Part shown: piece after piece, positions 7,445 to 14,198 of the stretch | Numbering within the stretch: the first letter of the stretch is position 1 | Layout of the letters: every line of letters starts with the position of its first letter | Assembly (NCBI GenBank): GCA_022769845.1 | Contig: JALEIO010000137.1 | Span: 1 to 14,204, forward strand | Direction: 5' to 3' | DNA: 14,204 bases | Origin: Oscillospiraceae bacterium | Lineage (GTDB): Bacteria > Bacillota > Clostridia > UMGS1810 | Notes under the pieces: model-generated | Seen by the model: only the letters and a program-made list of their open reading frames with translations | What the model was told of the DNA's origin: nothing | The model's database searches: none | Program-made: the position numbers and the translations under genes

Positions 7445-7531
7445 TGGTGCACCCGAGGAGACTTGAACTCCTATGAAATTGCTTTCACACGGACCTGAAC
7501 CGTGCGCGTCTGCCAATTCCGCCACGGGTGC
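7445..7531 (-). tRNA. tRNA-Leu (anticodon CAG)
   Basis: An 87-nt gene including an encoded 3' CCA. Acceptor arms GCACCCG (7531-7525) and CGGGTGC (7455-7449) pair fully. The anticodon stem CACGG/CCGTG closes loop TTCAGGT, giving CAG, which reads CUG. A long variable arm TGAAA-GCAA-TTTCA marks a class II tRNA, and the T arm is AGGAG-TTCAAGT-CTCCT. It is transcribed in the same direction as the flanking operons. Confidence 0.96.
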
Positions 7532-7553
7532 ATAAATTGCCTAATCGAAAATT

Positions 7554-7582
7554 ATTATAGCATATTATTTTAGAATTATCAA
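7554..7582 (-). promoter_or_regulatory. sigma-A promoter of tRNA-Leu(CAG)
   Basis: On the minus strand TTGATA (7582-7577) is followed by 17 bp and a consensus TATAAT (7559-7554). The start of transcription would be near 7547, about 16 nt before the mature tRNA. It may also feed pckA. Confidence 0.75.
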
Positions 7583-7626
7583 TATATATTTGCAAATTTA
7601 TTGAAAATCATCATAATTATATATTT

Positions 7627-7662
7627 TATATGGGTAAAAAATGTATATTTTTTACCCATATA
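7627..7662. repeat. perfect 16-bp inverted repeat across the stop codon of the lytic transglycosylase gene
   Basis: Arms at 7627-7642 and 7647-7662 (core GGGTAAAAAAT/ATTTTTTACCC) pair perfectly around a 4-nt loop. The outer arm on the minus strand contains the last codons and TAA of the transglycosylase gene. On the minus strand the hairpin is not followed by a T run, so it is an unusual terminator if it is one. On the plus strand GCTTTTTATATATAT follows, closer to a terminator, though no plus-strand gene ends here. Confidence 0.6.
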
Positions 7663-8200
7663 GCTTTTTATATATATCCCTTCGTTTCAGCACTTTTTTA
7701 ACATATTCGTCGGTTTCCTTATAAGGAATTTTGAAAAGGCTTTTCCCGTCGGCAGAGTAGTTTTTGTCGGAAAGCCAGTTTTTAACATTGCCAAGCCCTG
7801 CATTGTACGCTGCAAGCGCAACGTATGCGTCGCCGTCAAACATATCTATAAGGTATTCGAGGTATGCGCAGCCTATGGTAATGTTAACCGACGGATTGTA
7901 AAGATTGCTTACGTCAAGATTTAACGCAAAATGCTCGTTGCACCAGATTGCCGTTTCTTCTTTAACCTGCATTGCACCCATTGCGCCCTTATGGCTCTGC
8001 GCCTGATGGTCAAAGCCGCTTTCGGCGCTTATTACGCCCATTACAAGATATTTATCAACGTTGAAACGCTGTGAATTTTCATCAATTTCATCTATATAGC
8101 CGATAGGATAAATCATTTTAAGTATCGGCGTTTTAAACGCGCAGCCGATTATAACGGCTGTAAGCGCAAAAATTATCAGCCTTTTTACAAATTTATACAT
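7652..8200 (-). CDS. small membrane-anchored lytic transglycosylase (SLT domain)
   Basis: A 182-residue cell-wall enzyme that cleaves the MurNAc-GlcNAc bond of peptidoglycan outside the membrane. Residues 4-19 form a basic-hydrophobic signal. VIIGC ending at Cys20 resembles a lipobox, so it may be a lipoprotein; otherwise the segment is a simple signal anchor. The SLT domain covers about 40-180 with catalytic Glu60 in ISAESGFD, GAMGAMQV (72-79) and AAYNAG (130-135), the standard motifs. It starts 3 nt after the coaE stop with no clear ribosome binding site, which implies translational coupling. Last gene of the polA-coaE operon. A housekeeping role in wall turnover or growth is likely; a sporulation or secretion role is not indicated. 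Confidence 0.88.
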   Translation of the reverse strand: MYKFVKRLIIFALTAVIIGCAFKTPILKMIYPIGYIDEIDENSQRFNVDKYLVMGVISAESGFDHQAQSHKGAMGAMQVKEETAIWCNEHFALNLDVSNLYNPSVNITIGCAYLEYLIDMFDGDAYVALAAYNAGLGNVKNWLSDKNYSADGKSLFKIPYKETDEYVKKVLKRRDIYKKLYG

Positions 8201-8203
8201 AGT

Positions 8204-8785
8204 TTACTTGTTGTTCACCTCATTTTTAATAAACAGCTCAACTTTTTTGATAAATTCCGGAATATCGCCGTTGTTGCGTATGCAGAATGTGCAGTTTTTT
8301 TCAAAAAATTCGTCACTGTGCTGTTTTTCAAGCCGCTTTTCGGCATAGTCTTGCGAAACGCCGTCGCGCTCCTGTATGCGCTTTGTTTTTACTTCATTGG
8401 GCGAGATTATGCCCAGCGTTATGTCGCAATGCTTTTCAAGCCCCGATTCAAAAAGAAGGGGAGCGTCCAAAACGGCGTTGTTTTTGCCGTCAAGCTCTTT
8501 AAAAACTTCATTTAATATATATTTATGCGTGATTTTATTCAAAATGTTTAGTTTTTCTTTGTCTGCAAAAACAATTTCGCCAAGCTTTTTGCGCATAACT
8601 TTTCCGTTTTCGTCAAGGATGCCGTTTCCGAATTCGCGCGCAACTTCTTCGACGCAAAGTTTATTTGTGTCGTAAATTCCGTGTGCGATTTTGTCAAGGT
8701 CGATTATAAAAAAACCGTTTTTTTCAAACACTTTGGAAGCAATGCTTTTGCCTGCGCCCGACGCGCCCGTAATTCCTATAATCAC
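8204..8785 (-). CDS. coaE: dephospho-CoA kinase
   Basis: A 193-residue P-loop kinase for the last step of coenzyme A synthesis, phosphorylating the 3'-OH of dephospho-CoA. The Walker A motif GASGAGKS is at residues 7-14, right at the N-terminus as usual. IIDLDKIAH (27-35), LDAPLLFESGLEKHCD (106-121) and the QERDG...DYAEKRLEKQ block match CoaE. The start codon is GTG at 8785; it gives the family's standard N-terminus (MIIGITG), and a GGGGGT stretch lies about 9 nt upstream. It follows polA by 20 nt and is followed by the transglycosylase gene after 3 nt, so all three are likely one transcript. polA-coaE adjacency is common in Bacillota. Confidence 0.95.
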   Translation of the reverse strand: MIIGITGASGAGKSIASKVFEKNGFFIIDLDKIAHGIYDTNKLCVEEVAREFGNGILDENGKVMRKKLGEIVFADKEKLNILNKITHKYILNEVFKELDGKNNAVLDAPLLFESGLEKHCDITLGIISPNEVKTKRIQERDGVSQDYAEKRLEKQHSDEFFEKNCTFCIRNNGDIPEFIKKVELFIKNEVNNK

Positions 8786-8805
8786 TTAAAAATACCCCCA
8801 AAAAT

Positions 8806-11415
8806 TTAATGCGCGTCATACCACGTTTTGCCTTCGCCCACCTCGGCGACAAGCCGTGCTTTTAAGTCGCACGCACTTTCCATACATTCTTTCAAAAGTT
8901 TTTTTACCTTTTCGGTTTCGGGCAGATAGGTTTCAATAATAAGTTCGTCGTGCACCTGCAAAATAAGCTTGGATTTTAGATTTTCACTTTTGAGTGCATT
9001 GTAAACCTTTACCATAGCGATTTTGATAATATCCGCCGCAGTGCCCTGAATAGGCGTGTTAAGCGCCATACGCTCGCCCGATGAGCGCACCATAAAGTTT
9101 GAGGATTGAAGCTCGGGAAGGTATCTGCGTCTGCCGAATATGGTTTCTACATAACCTTTATCCTTTCCGGATTTTACAATATCGTCCATATATTTTTTTA
9201 TTCCGGAATATTTTTTAAAATAACCGTCAATGTATTCCTTTGCCTCTTTGCGCGAAACGTGAAGGTCCTGCGCAAGTGAAAAATCGCCCTTGCCGTACAC
9301 AATGCCAAAGTTAATTGCCTTTGCTTTTGAACGCAGAAGGGGAGTAATTTCGTCATCGTCAACTCCGAATATATTTTTTGCTGTTGCGGTGTGAATGTCA
9401 ACGTTATTTTCAAATGCCTCAATCATATTTTCATCGTTTGCAATGTGTGCAAGAACGCGCAGCTCAATCTGCGAATAATCCGCGTCAACGAGGGTGTAAT
9501 CGTCATCTTTTGCAACAAACATTTTGCGTATTTCGCGTCCGAGCTCCTTGCGCTGCGGAATGTTTTGAAGGTTTGGCTCGGTGGAGCTTATTCTGCCCGT
9601 TACAGTAACCGTTTGGTTAAAGCTTGAGTGTATTCTTCCGTCGCTGCCGATAACTGCCAAAAGCCCGTCTGCGTAGGTGGATTTAAGCTTTGTAAGCATA
9701 CGGTATTCCAAAATATATTCTATAATATCATTGTAGCCGCGAAGCTTTTCGAGCACCTCGGCGTTGGTGGAATAGCCTGTTTTGGTTTTTTTCACTGCGG
9801 GAAGGTTTAATTTTTCAAACAAAATCACGCCGAGCTGCTTGGGGGAGGAGATGTTAAATTCTTCGCCTGCGATTGCGTAAATCTGCTTTTCCAAAATATC
9901 TATGTTTTGTGAAAGATATTTTGAAAATTCCGAAAGCTTTTCTCTGTCAACCTTAAAGCCTTCAATCTCCATTGACGCAAGCACTCTTATAAGAGGAAGC
10001 TCAATGTCGTAAAGAAGGTGTGATTGCTTGTGCGCCTCCGCTTCTTTTTTTTCATATTCGCACAAAGCATTTATCGCGCCGATTTCTTCTCTTGCAATTT
10101 CGGCAAACTTTTCTTCGCTTAAAGCCGAAACAGCACATTTTTCCTTCTTTAAAATATCTTTTAAATTTGAAATTTCATATTCGAGAAATTCCTGTGCAAG
10201 ATCGCTTATTTCATAGCTTGAACGCGACGGATTTAAAATATATCCGCCCACCGACGTGTCAAAATATTCACCGCACAGTTCAATGTTTTTGCCGTGAAGA
10301 AGAACAATATCTTTTTTAATGTCGGAGGAAGATTTTTGGATGTTTTCGTTTTCAAAAACTCTTTTTATTTCGCCGTAAAAATCGCCCGTTGTGAGAATGT
10401 CGTTTACAATATAATTTACGCTGTCGCCCGAAAGATAGGCAAACGCAAAAATTTCGCCGTCTGTTTCGTAAATTTTGTAAACAAGATTTTGACCGCATTG
10501 GATTTTCGCGTCGGTCTGTTTAAAAAGCTTTAAATCCGTTTTTTTCTTTGAACCTATTCCGAGCTTTTTCAAAAACGAATTAAATTCAAGATTTCTGAAA
10601 ATTTTCTCGGTTTTTTCTTTGTCGAAATCACCATATAAATTATTTTCAAATTCAAAGTCAATAGGTACAAAACGGTCGATTTTGGCAAGGTCATAGCTTA
10701 AATATGCCATATCTTTTCCGTCGCAGAGCTTTTTTGCAACGCTTTTTGTATTTTCGTCAGCGTGCGCAAAAACGCCGTCCAAATCGGTGTATTTTTGTAT
10801 AAGACCGATTGCGGTTTTTTCGCCTATGCCGGCAACTCCGGGAATATTATCCGAGCTGTCGCCCATAAGCGCCTTTACAAAAATAAAGCTTTCCGGAGTT
10901 ACGCCGTATTTTTCAAAAACTGCCTTGTTATCGTAACAGGTGGTTTCGTTTGAACCGCTCTTTGTAACTGTAAGAAGAATTTTTGTATTTTCGGACGCAA
11001 GCTGCAAATCGTCCCTGTCGCCCGTAACAATAAAACATTCCACGTTTTTTTCATCACAAATCCGGCTTATTGTGCCGATAATATCGTCAGCCTCATAGCC
11101 TTCTTTTTCGTACATTGTAATGTTAAGTGCAGATAAAACGTCCTTTAAAATGGGCATTTGCATTGCAAGCTCTTTTGGCATAGGCTTTCGCTGCGCTTTG
11201 TAGCCGTCATACATTTTATGCCTGAAGGTGGGCGCCTTAAGGTCAAACGCAACGCACACATAGTCAGGCTCAATTTCGTCAATATTTTTAAAAAGTATAT
11301 TCAAAAACCCGTAAATTCCGTTGGTGAAAACACCGCTTTTATTGGTAAGAAGTCTTATGCCGTAAAACGCACGGTTGATTATGCTGTTTCCGTCAACAAT
11401 CAATAATTTTTTCAT
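8806..11415 (-). CDS. polA: DNA polymerase I
   Basis: An 869-residue repair and Okazaki-fragment-processing polymerase. The N-terminal 5' nuclease domain (about 1-290) shows LLIVDGNSIINRAFYG, EADDIIGT, FIVTGDRDDLQL and GDSSDNIPGVAGIGEKTA, the metal-binding acids and the helix-hairpin-helix. The polymerase domain has motif A DADYSQIELR (644-653, catalytic Asp646), the O-helix RSKAKAINFGIVYG (Arg695, Lys699, Phe703, Tyr707) and motif C VHDE with Asp823. The middle region (about 300-450) lacks the DxE of proofreading motif I, and the later exonuclease Asp is also not found, so 3'-5' proofreading is probably absent, as in many Bacillota. AAGGAG precedes the ATG by about 7 nt. First gene of an operon with coaE and a lytic transglycosylase. 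Confidence 0.97.
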   Translation of the reverse strand: MKKLLIVDGNSIINRAFYGIRLLTNKSGVFTNGIYGFLNILFKNIDEIEPDYVCVAFDLKAPTFRHKMYDGYKAQRKPMPKELAMQMPILKDVLSALNITMYEKEGYEADDIIGTISRICDEKNVECFIVTGDRDDLQLASENTKILLTVTKSGSNETTCYDNKAVFEKYGVTPESFIFVKALMGDSSDNIPGVAGIGEKTAIGLIQKYTDLDGVFAHADENTKSVAKKLCDGKDMAYLSYDLAKIDRFVPIDFEFENNLYGDFDKEKTEKIFRNLEFNSFLKKLGIGSKKKTDLKLFKQTDAKIQCGQNLVYKIYETDGEIFAFAYLSGDSVNYIVNDILTTGDFYGEIKRVFENENIQKSSSDIKKDIVLLHGKNIELCGEYFDTSVGGYILNPSRSSYEISDLAQEFLEYEISNLKDILKKEKCAVSALSEEKFAEIAREEIGAINALCEYEKKEAEAHKQSHLLYDIELPLIRVLASMEIEGFKVDREKLSEFSKYLSQNIDILEKQIYAIAGEEFNISSPKQLGVILFEKLNLPAVKKTKTGYSTNAEVLEKLRGYNDIIEYILEYRMLTKLKSTYADGLLAVIGSDGRIHSSFNQTVTVTGRISSTEPNLQNIPQRKELGREIRKMFVAKDDDYTLVDADYSQIELRVLAHIANDENMIEAFENNVDIHTATAKNIFGVDDDEITPLLRSKAKAINFGIVYGKGDFSLAQDLHVSRKEAKEYIDGYFKKYSGIKKYMDDIVKSGKDKGYVETIFGRRRYLPELQSSNFMVRSSGERMALNTPIQGTAADIIKIAMVKVYNALKSENLKSKLILQVHDELIIETYLPETEKVKKLLKECMESACDLKARLVAEVGEGKTWYDAH

Positions 11416-11449
11416 TTTAAACTCCTTAAGTTTATTTAACTAAAATAAT

Positions 11450-11478
11450 ATTATATATCATTTTTAAGAAAAAATCAA
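11450..11478 (-). promoter_or_regulatory. sigma-A promoter of the polA-coaE operon
   Basis: On the minus strand TTGATT (11478-11473), a 17-bp spacer and consensus TATAAT (11455-11450). Transcription would begin near 11443, leaving a leader of about 28 nt with an AAGGAG site. It is divergent from the MFS gene promoter about 30 bp away. Confidence 0.72.
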
Positions 11479-11507
11479 CTTTTTTGAAAAATAATACATA
11501 TAATATA

Positions 11508-11536
11508 TTGAAAAGTGAAAAAAATTATGTTATAGT
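11508..11536 (+). promoter_or_regulatory. sigma-A promoter of the MFS transporter gene
   Basis: TTGAAA (11508-11513), 17 bp, then TATAGT (11531-11536) with TG one base upstream, an extended -10. The predicted start is near 11543, about 27 nt before the GTG start codon. Confidence 0.7.
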
Positions 11537-11569
11537 AGGCTTTAAATGGGTTGATAAGGAGATTTAAAA

Positions 11570-12805
11570 GTGAAGTTTACATATAAACACACACTGTATG
11601 CAAGCTATATCGGATATATTACGCAGGCTATTGTAAACAATCTTTCGCCGCTTTTGTTTTTGACGTTTCACAATCGTTTCGGCATATCGCTTGAGCTTAT
11701 AAGCGTGCTGATTACGCTTAATTTCGGCGTGCAGATTATTACCGACATTTCTGCCGTAAAGCTTGTTGAAAAAATAGGTTTCAGGCGCGGTGCAATATGG
11801 GCGCATATTCTTAGCAGTATAGGCCTTGTTGGACTTGCTCTTTTTCCGCATATTTTTTCGCGTCCGTATCTCGGGTTGTGTATTGCTACAATTTTCACGG
11901 CTGTCGGAAGCGGACTTACCGAGGTTTTGATAAGCCCTATTGTAGATTCTCTTCCTTCAAAAGAAAAGGATACCGCTATGAGCCTTCTGCACTCGTTTTA
12001 CTGCTGGGGAAGTGTGCTTGTAGTGCTTTTGTCAACGACGTTTTTTAAATTTTTCGGCTCGGAAAAATGGTACTTTTTGCCGTGCATTTGGGCGCTTGTT
12101 CCGTTTGCGAATATTTTCTTTTTTGCCGTTGTTCCACTTGCGCAAAAAATTACCGAAGAGAGCGGTATGCCTTTTAAAAGACTTGTAAAATCAAAAATAT
12201 TTTTAATTTGTCTTGTGATGATGATTTGCGCAGGTTCAATCGAAATGGCTATGGCGCAGTGGGCGTCGCTGTTTGCCGAGGCGGGACTCGGGGTGTCGAA
12301 AGAGGTTGGCGATATTTTGGGGCCGTGTATGTTCGCGGTGTTTATGGGGCTTGCAAGAATGATGTACGGAATTTACGGTGCGTCGCTTAAGCTTCACAAA
12401 GCGCTTGTAATAAGCGCCGTTTTTGCACTTGTTTCGTATCTTGTTACGGTGTTTTCACGCAGCAGCATTACAGCTCTTATAAGCGCGTCAATGTGCGGCC
12501 TTGCGGTGGGAATTATGTGGCCGGGAACGCTTTCGCTCTGTTCAAAAATGCACTCGGGCGGCAACACTGCAATGTTTGCATATCTTGCGCTTGGCGGTGA
12601 TATTGGCTGCACCTTTGCGCCGTCATTGGTAGGATTTATATCGGGCGTTACGCAAAATTTTGATTTTCAAAAAGCAAGTATAATTTATGCTGCCGATTCG
12701 GTTGGATTCGGCTTGAAATGCGGTCTTTTGGCAATATGCGCATTTCCTGTGATTATGCTTATTGCGCTGAAAAAACTTAAAAAATTTGAAAATATAAATG
12801 AATAA
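11570..12805 (+). CDS. major facilitator superfamily transporter, substrate unknown
   Basis: A 411-residue integral membrane protein with about twelve hydrophobic segments in two halves, separated by a polar loop near residues 190-210 (LAQKITEESGMPFKRLVKSK). The loop after the second segment, VKLVEKIGFRRG (residues 64-75), is a variant of the MFS motif A. The start codon is GTG at 11570, with AAGGAG 8 nt upstream. Charged residues are few and membrane stretches contain helix-breaking Gly and Pro as expected for a secondary carrier. The segments AVGSGLTEVLISPIVDSLP and GLAVGIMWPGTLSL recall the FucP-like sugar carriers, but that is only an impression and no substrate can be assigned. It has its own promoter and spoVG follows 60 nt downstream, with no terminator visible between them. 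Confidence 0.85.
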   Translation: MKFTYKHTLYASYIGYITQAIVNNLSPLLFLTFHNRFGISLELISVLITLNFGVQIITDISAVKLVEKIGFRRGAIWAHILSSIGLVGLALFPHIFSRPYLGLCIATIFTAVGSGLTEVLISPIVDSLPSKEKDTAMSLLHSFYCWGSVLVVLLSTTFFKFFGSEKWYFLPCIWALVPFANIFFFAVVPLAQKITEESGMPFKRLVKSKIFLICLVMMICAGSIEMAMAQWASLFAEAGLGVSKEVGDILGPCMFAVFMGLARMMYGIYGASLKLHKALVISAVFALVSYLVTVFSRSSITALISASMCGLAVGIMWPGTLSLCSKMHSGGNTAMFAYLALGGDIGCTFAPSLVGFISGVTQNFDFQKASIIYAADSVGFGLKCGLLAICAFPVIMLIALKKLKKFENINE

Positions 12806-12826
12806 ATTTTTTAAAAACCTTCATAA

Positions 12827-12832
12827 TATAAT
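12827..12832 (+). promoter_or_regulatory. possible -10 element for spoVG
   Basis: A consensus TATAAT lies 33 nt before the spoVG start, but no good -35 hexamer is present at 16-18 bp and no extended TG. No sigma-H-like sequence, as used by Bacillus spoVG, is evident. The gene may instead or also be read from the MFS promoter. Confidence 0.35.
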
Positions 12833-12865
12833 ATGAAACACAAAATATTTACGGAGGTTTTCACA

Positions 12866-13156
12866 ATGGAAATAACGGATATCAGAATAAGACAGATTGC
12901 AGAGGTTGGAAAAATGAAAGCGGTGGTGTCGGTGACGTTTGACAACTGCTTTGTGGTGCACGATATAAAAATTATTGAAGGGCAGGACAAGCTGTTTATA
13001 GCAATGCCAAGCCGCAAAACTCCCGATAATGAGTACAAGGACATTGCGCATCCTATAAATATGGAAATGCGTGAGCTTTTGCAGCAGCGGATTATTGATA
13101 AATATGAAAGCACACTCGTGCAGGACGAGCTGAATGCGATTGATATAGTTGGTTAA
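12866..13156 (+). CDS. spoVG: SpoVG family regulatory protein
   Basis: A 96-residue cytoplasmic protein. SpoVG homologues bind nucleic acid and affect sporulation septation, cell wall and virulence genes in Bacillota. The whole length matches the family: MEITDIRI at the N-terminus, FVVHDIKIIEG, the hallmark LFIAMPSRKTPDNEYKDIAHPI (residues about 44-65), and a variable charged tail. The start is ATG 12866, because GGAGG lies 8 nt before it and the family begins with MxITD; an in-frame ATG at 12833 would add 11 residues, including the ribosome binding site itself. It is not next to yabJ/purR or glmU as in Bacillus. The stop is immediately followed by a terminator. It hints at, but does not prove, a spore-forming lineage. 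Confidence 0.96.
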   Translation: MEITDIRIRQIAEVGKMKAVVSVTFDNCFVVHDIKIIEGQDKLFIAMPSRKTPDNEYKDIAHPINMEMRELLQQRIIDKYESTLVQDELNAIDIVG

Positions 13157-13181
13157 GGCGGAGAAATCCGCCTTTTTGTTT
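13155..13181 (+). terminator. intrinsic terminator after spoVG
   Basis: AAGGCGGA (13155-13162) and TCCGCCTT (13167-13174) pair perfectly around a GAAA tetraloop and run into TTTTTGTTTT. The stem uses the last two bases of the spoVG stop codon. Confidence 0.93.
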
Positions 13182-13200
13182 TATACATATTTAAAACAGA

Positions 13201-13229
13201 TTGTAAAAAAATTTAAAGTGTGTTATGAT
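13201..13229 (+). promoter_or_regulatory. sigma-A promoter of the DNA glycosylase gene
   Basis: TTGTAA (13201-13206), 17 bp, then TATGAT (13224-13229) preceded by TG and one base, an extended -10. The start would be near 13236, 25 nt before the ATG. Confidence 0.65.
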
Positions 13230-13260
13230 AAAGCCATCAATATGAAAAAGAGGATTTATT

Positions 13261-13743
13261 ATGATATGCCACCCGTTTCCGCCATTATATGACAAAAATT
13301 CAAAAATACTTATTCTGGGCAGTTTTCCATCGCTAAAATCGCGCGAGCAGATGTTTTTTTACGGACATAAGCAAAACAGGTTCTGGAGAGTTACCGCCGC
13401 CGTACTGAACGACTGCGTTCCTGAAACAATCGAGCAAAAAAGAGAATTTTTGCATTTGCACCGCATTGCGCTGTGGGATGTAATTGCGTCGTGCGAGATT
13501 GAAGGCAGCTCAGACAGTTCAATTAAAAACGCAGTTGCAAATGATATTTCGCCGATACTTGAAAATTCTGATATCGCAAAGATTTTTGTAAACGGCAAAA
13601 CTGCCGAGAAATATTATAATAAGTATATTTTGCCTAAAATAAGAAAAACTGCGGTATGTCTGCCGTCCACTTCGCCTGCAAACGCGGCGTATTCTATGGA
13701 AAAGCTTGTAGAAAGGTGGAGCGTTATAAAAGAATTTTTATAA
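13261..13743 (+). CDS. hypoxanthine/uracil-type DNA glycosylase (UDG superfamily family 6-like)
   Basis: A 160-residue base-excision repair enzyme that removes deaminated bases, probably hypoxanthine (from deoxyinosine), from DNA. Signature blocks are GSFPSLKS (20-27), then YGHKQNRFW (34-42) with Asn39 as the likely catalytic polar residue. IALWDVIASCEIEGSSDSSI (69-88) and the C-terminal LPSTSPANA motif, which intercalates at the lesion, also match the deoxyinosine glycosylase family. Length is typical at about 160-170. An AGAGGA site lies 7 nt before the ATG. It has its own promoter and is isolated between the spoVG terminator and an intergenic repeat-like region, so no operon partner suggests a wider role. 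Mug or family 4 glycosylases are less likely because their motifs differ. Confidence 0.87.
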   Translation: MICHPFPPLYDKNSKILILGSFPSLKSREQMFFYGHKQNRFWRVTAAVLNDCVPETIEQKREFLHLHRIALWDVIASCEIEGSSDSSIKNAVANDISPILENSDIAKIFVNGKTAEKYYNKYILPKIRKTAVCLPSTSPANAAYSMEKLVERWSVIKEFL

Positions 13744-14056
13744 AAAATAAAAAGGCGCAGCAAGCGTTACTTTTCACGGATAAGGAGCGGCAGCTATAAT
13801 TCGCGCCGCAGGCACTTGCTTGCAAAAGGTTGATAGGCAACAAAGCGAAAGCAAGTGCGCTTGCAAACGAGCCGAGCGACTTGCCGTGACCTTTTGCGAA
13901 AGAGGAGGAGCGGCGGAGCGTGTGTCTGATTTTTTTATGCAATAAAAAATCGTTAAAACGCATCAACCCCCTGACCCCCAATCTTGGGGGCAAAAAGGTA
14001 CGCTTTTTTTGAACAAGCAAAATTGCTCACTCAAAACGAGCAATTTCCTATGTTAT
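13744..14056. other. gene-free stretch rich in inverted repeats; possible dispersed repeat or structured RNA
   Basis: No convincing gene lies here. The part from about 13754 to 13925 is visibly richer in G+C than the surrounding intergenic DNA. Perfect inverted pairs are GCGGC/GCCGC (13787-13791, 13805-13809), GCACTTGCTT/AAGCAAGTGC (13812-13821, 13849-13858), GCAAAAGGT/ACCTTTTGC (13822-13830, 13889-13897), CACGG/CCGTG (13775-13779, 13884-13888), GATTTTTT/AAAAAATC (13928-13935, 13944-13951), CCCCCA/TGGGGG (13975-13980, 13985-13990) and AAATTGCTC/GAGCAATTT (14020-14028, 14038-14046). GCTTGCAAA is repeated directly at 13818 and 13859. No hairpin here is followed by a good T run. Multi-copy status cannot be seen from one window. 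Confidence 0.5.
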
Positions 14057-14088
14057 AAAAAATCGGAACAAGCCAAAGCTTGTTCCGA
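14057..14088 (-). terminator. intrinsic terminator after tRNA-Leu(CAA)
   Basis: A perfect 11-bp stem (TCGGAACAAGC at 14063-14073 with GCTTGTTCCGA at 14078-14088) with a 4-nt loop. On the minus strand it is followed by TTTTTT (14062-14057). It starts 2 nt after the encoded CCA of the tRNA. Confidence 0.92.
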
Positions 14089-14090
14089 CG

Positions 14091-14177
14091 TGGTGCCGCT
14101 GGCCGGAGTCGAACCGGCACGGTATCGCTACCGGCGGATTTTGAGTCCGCTACGTCTGCCAATTCCATCACAGCGGC
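14091..14177 (-). tRNA. tRNA-Leu (anticodon CAA)
   Basis: An 87-nt gene with encoded CCA. Acceptor arms GCCGCTG (14177-14171) and CAGCGGC (14101-14095) pair fully. Anticodon stem GCGGA/TCCGC holds loop CTCAAAA, giving CAA, which reads UUG. The class II variable arm is CGGTA-GCGA-TACCG, and the T arm is GCCGG-TTCGACT-CCGGC. Its D-arm region (GGAATTGGCAGACG) matches that of the other tRNA-Leu in the window. Confidence 0.97.
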
Positions 14178-14192
14178 AAATGCTACTTTGCT

Positions 14193-14198
14193 ATTATA
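14193..14198 (-). promoter_or_regulatory. -10 element of tRNA-Leu(CAA)
   Basis: A consensus TATAAT on the minus strand about 15 nt before the mature tRNA. The matching -35 would lie beyond the right edge of the window, so the promoter is only half visible. Confidence 0.55.

Noticed and set aside
12833..12865. Upstream ATG extension of SpoVG
   Set aside because: The 11 extra residues are translated from the promoter and ribosome binding site region. Family members start at MxITD, and GGAGG sits 8 nt before ATG 12866.
13724..14020. A 98-codon open frame on the minus strand in the right intergenic region
   Set aside because: It overlaps the end of the DNA glycosylase gene, has low-complexity composition, shows no domain or ribosome binding site, and runs through the inverted repeats. 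It is best seen as chance within a noncoding element.
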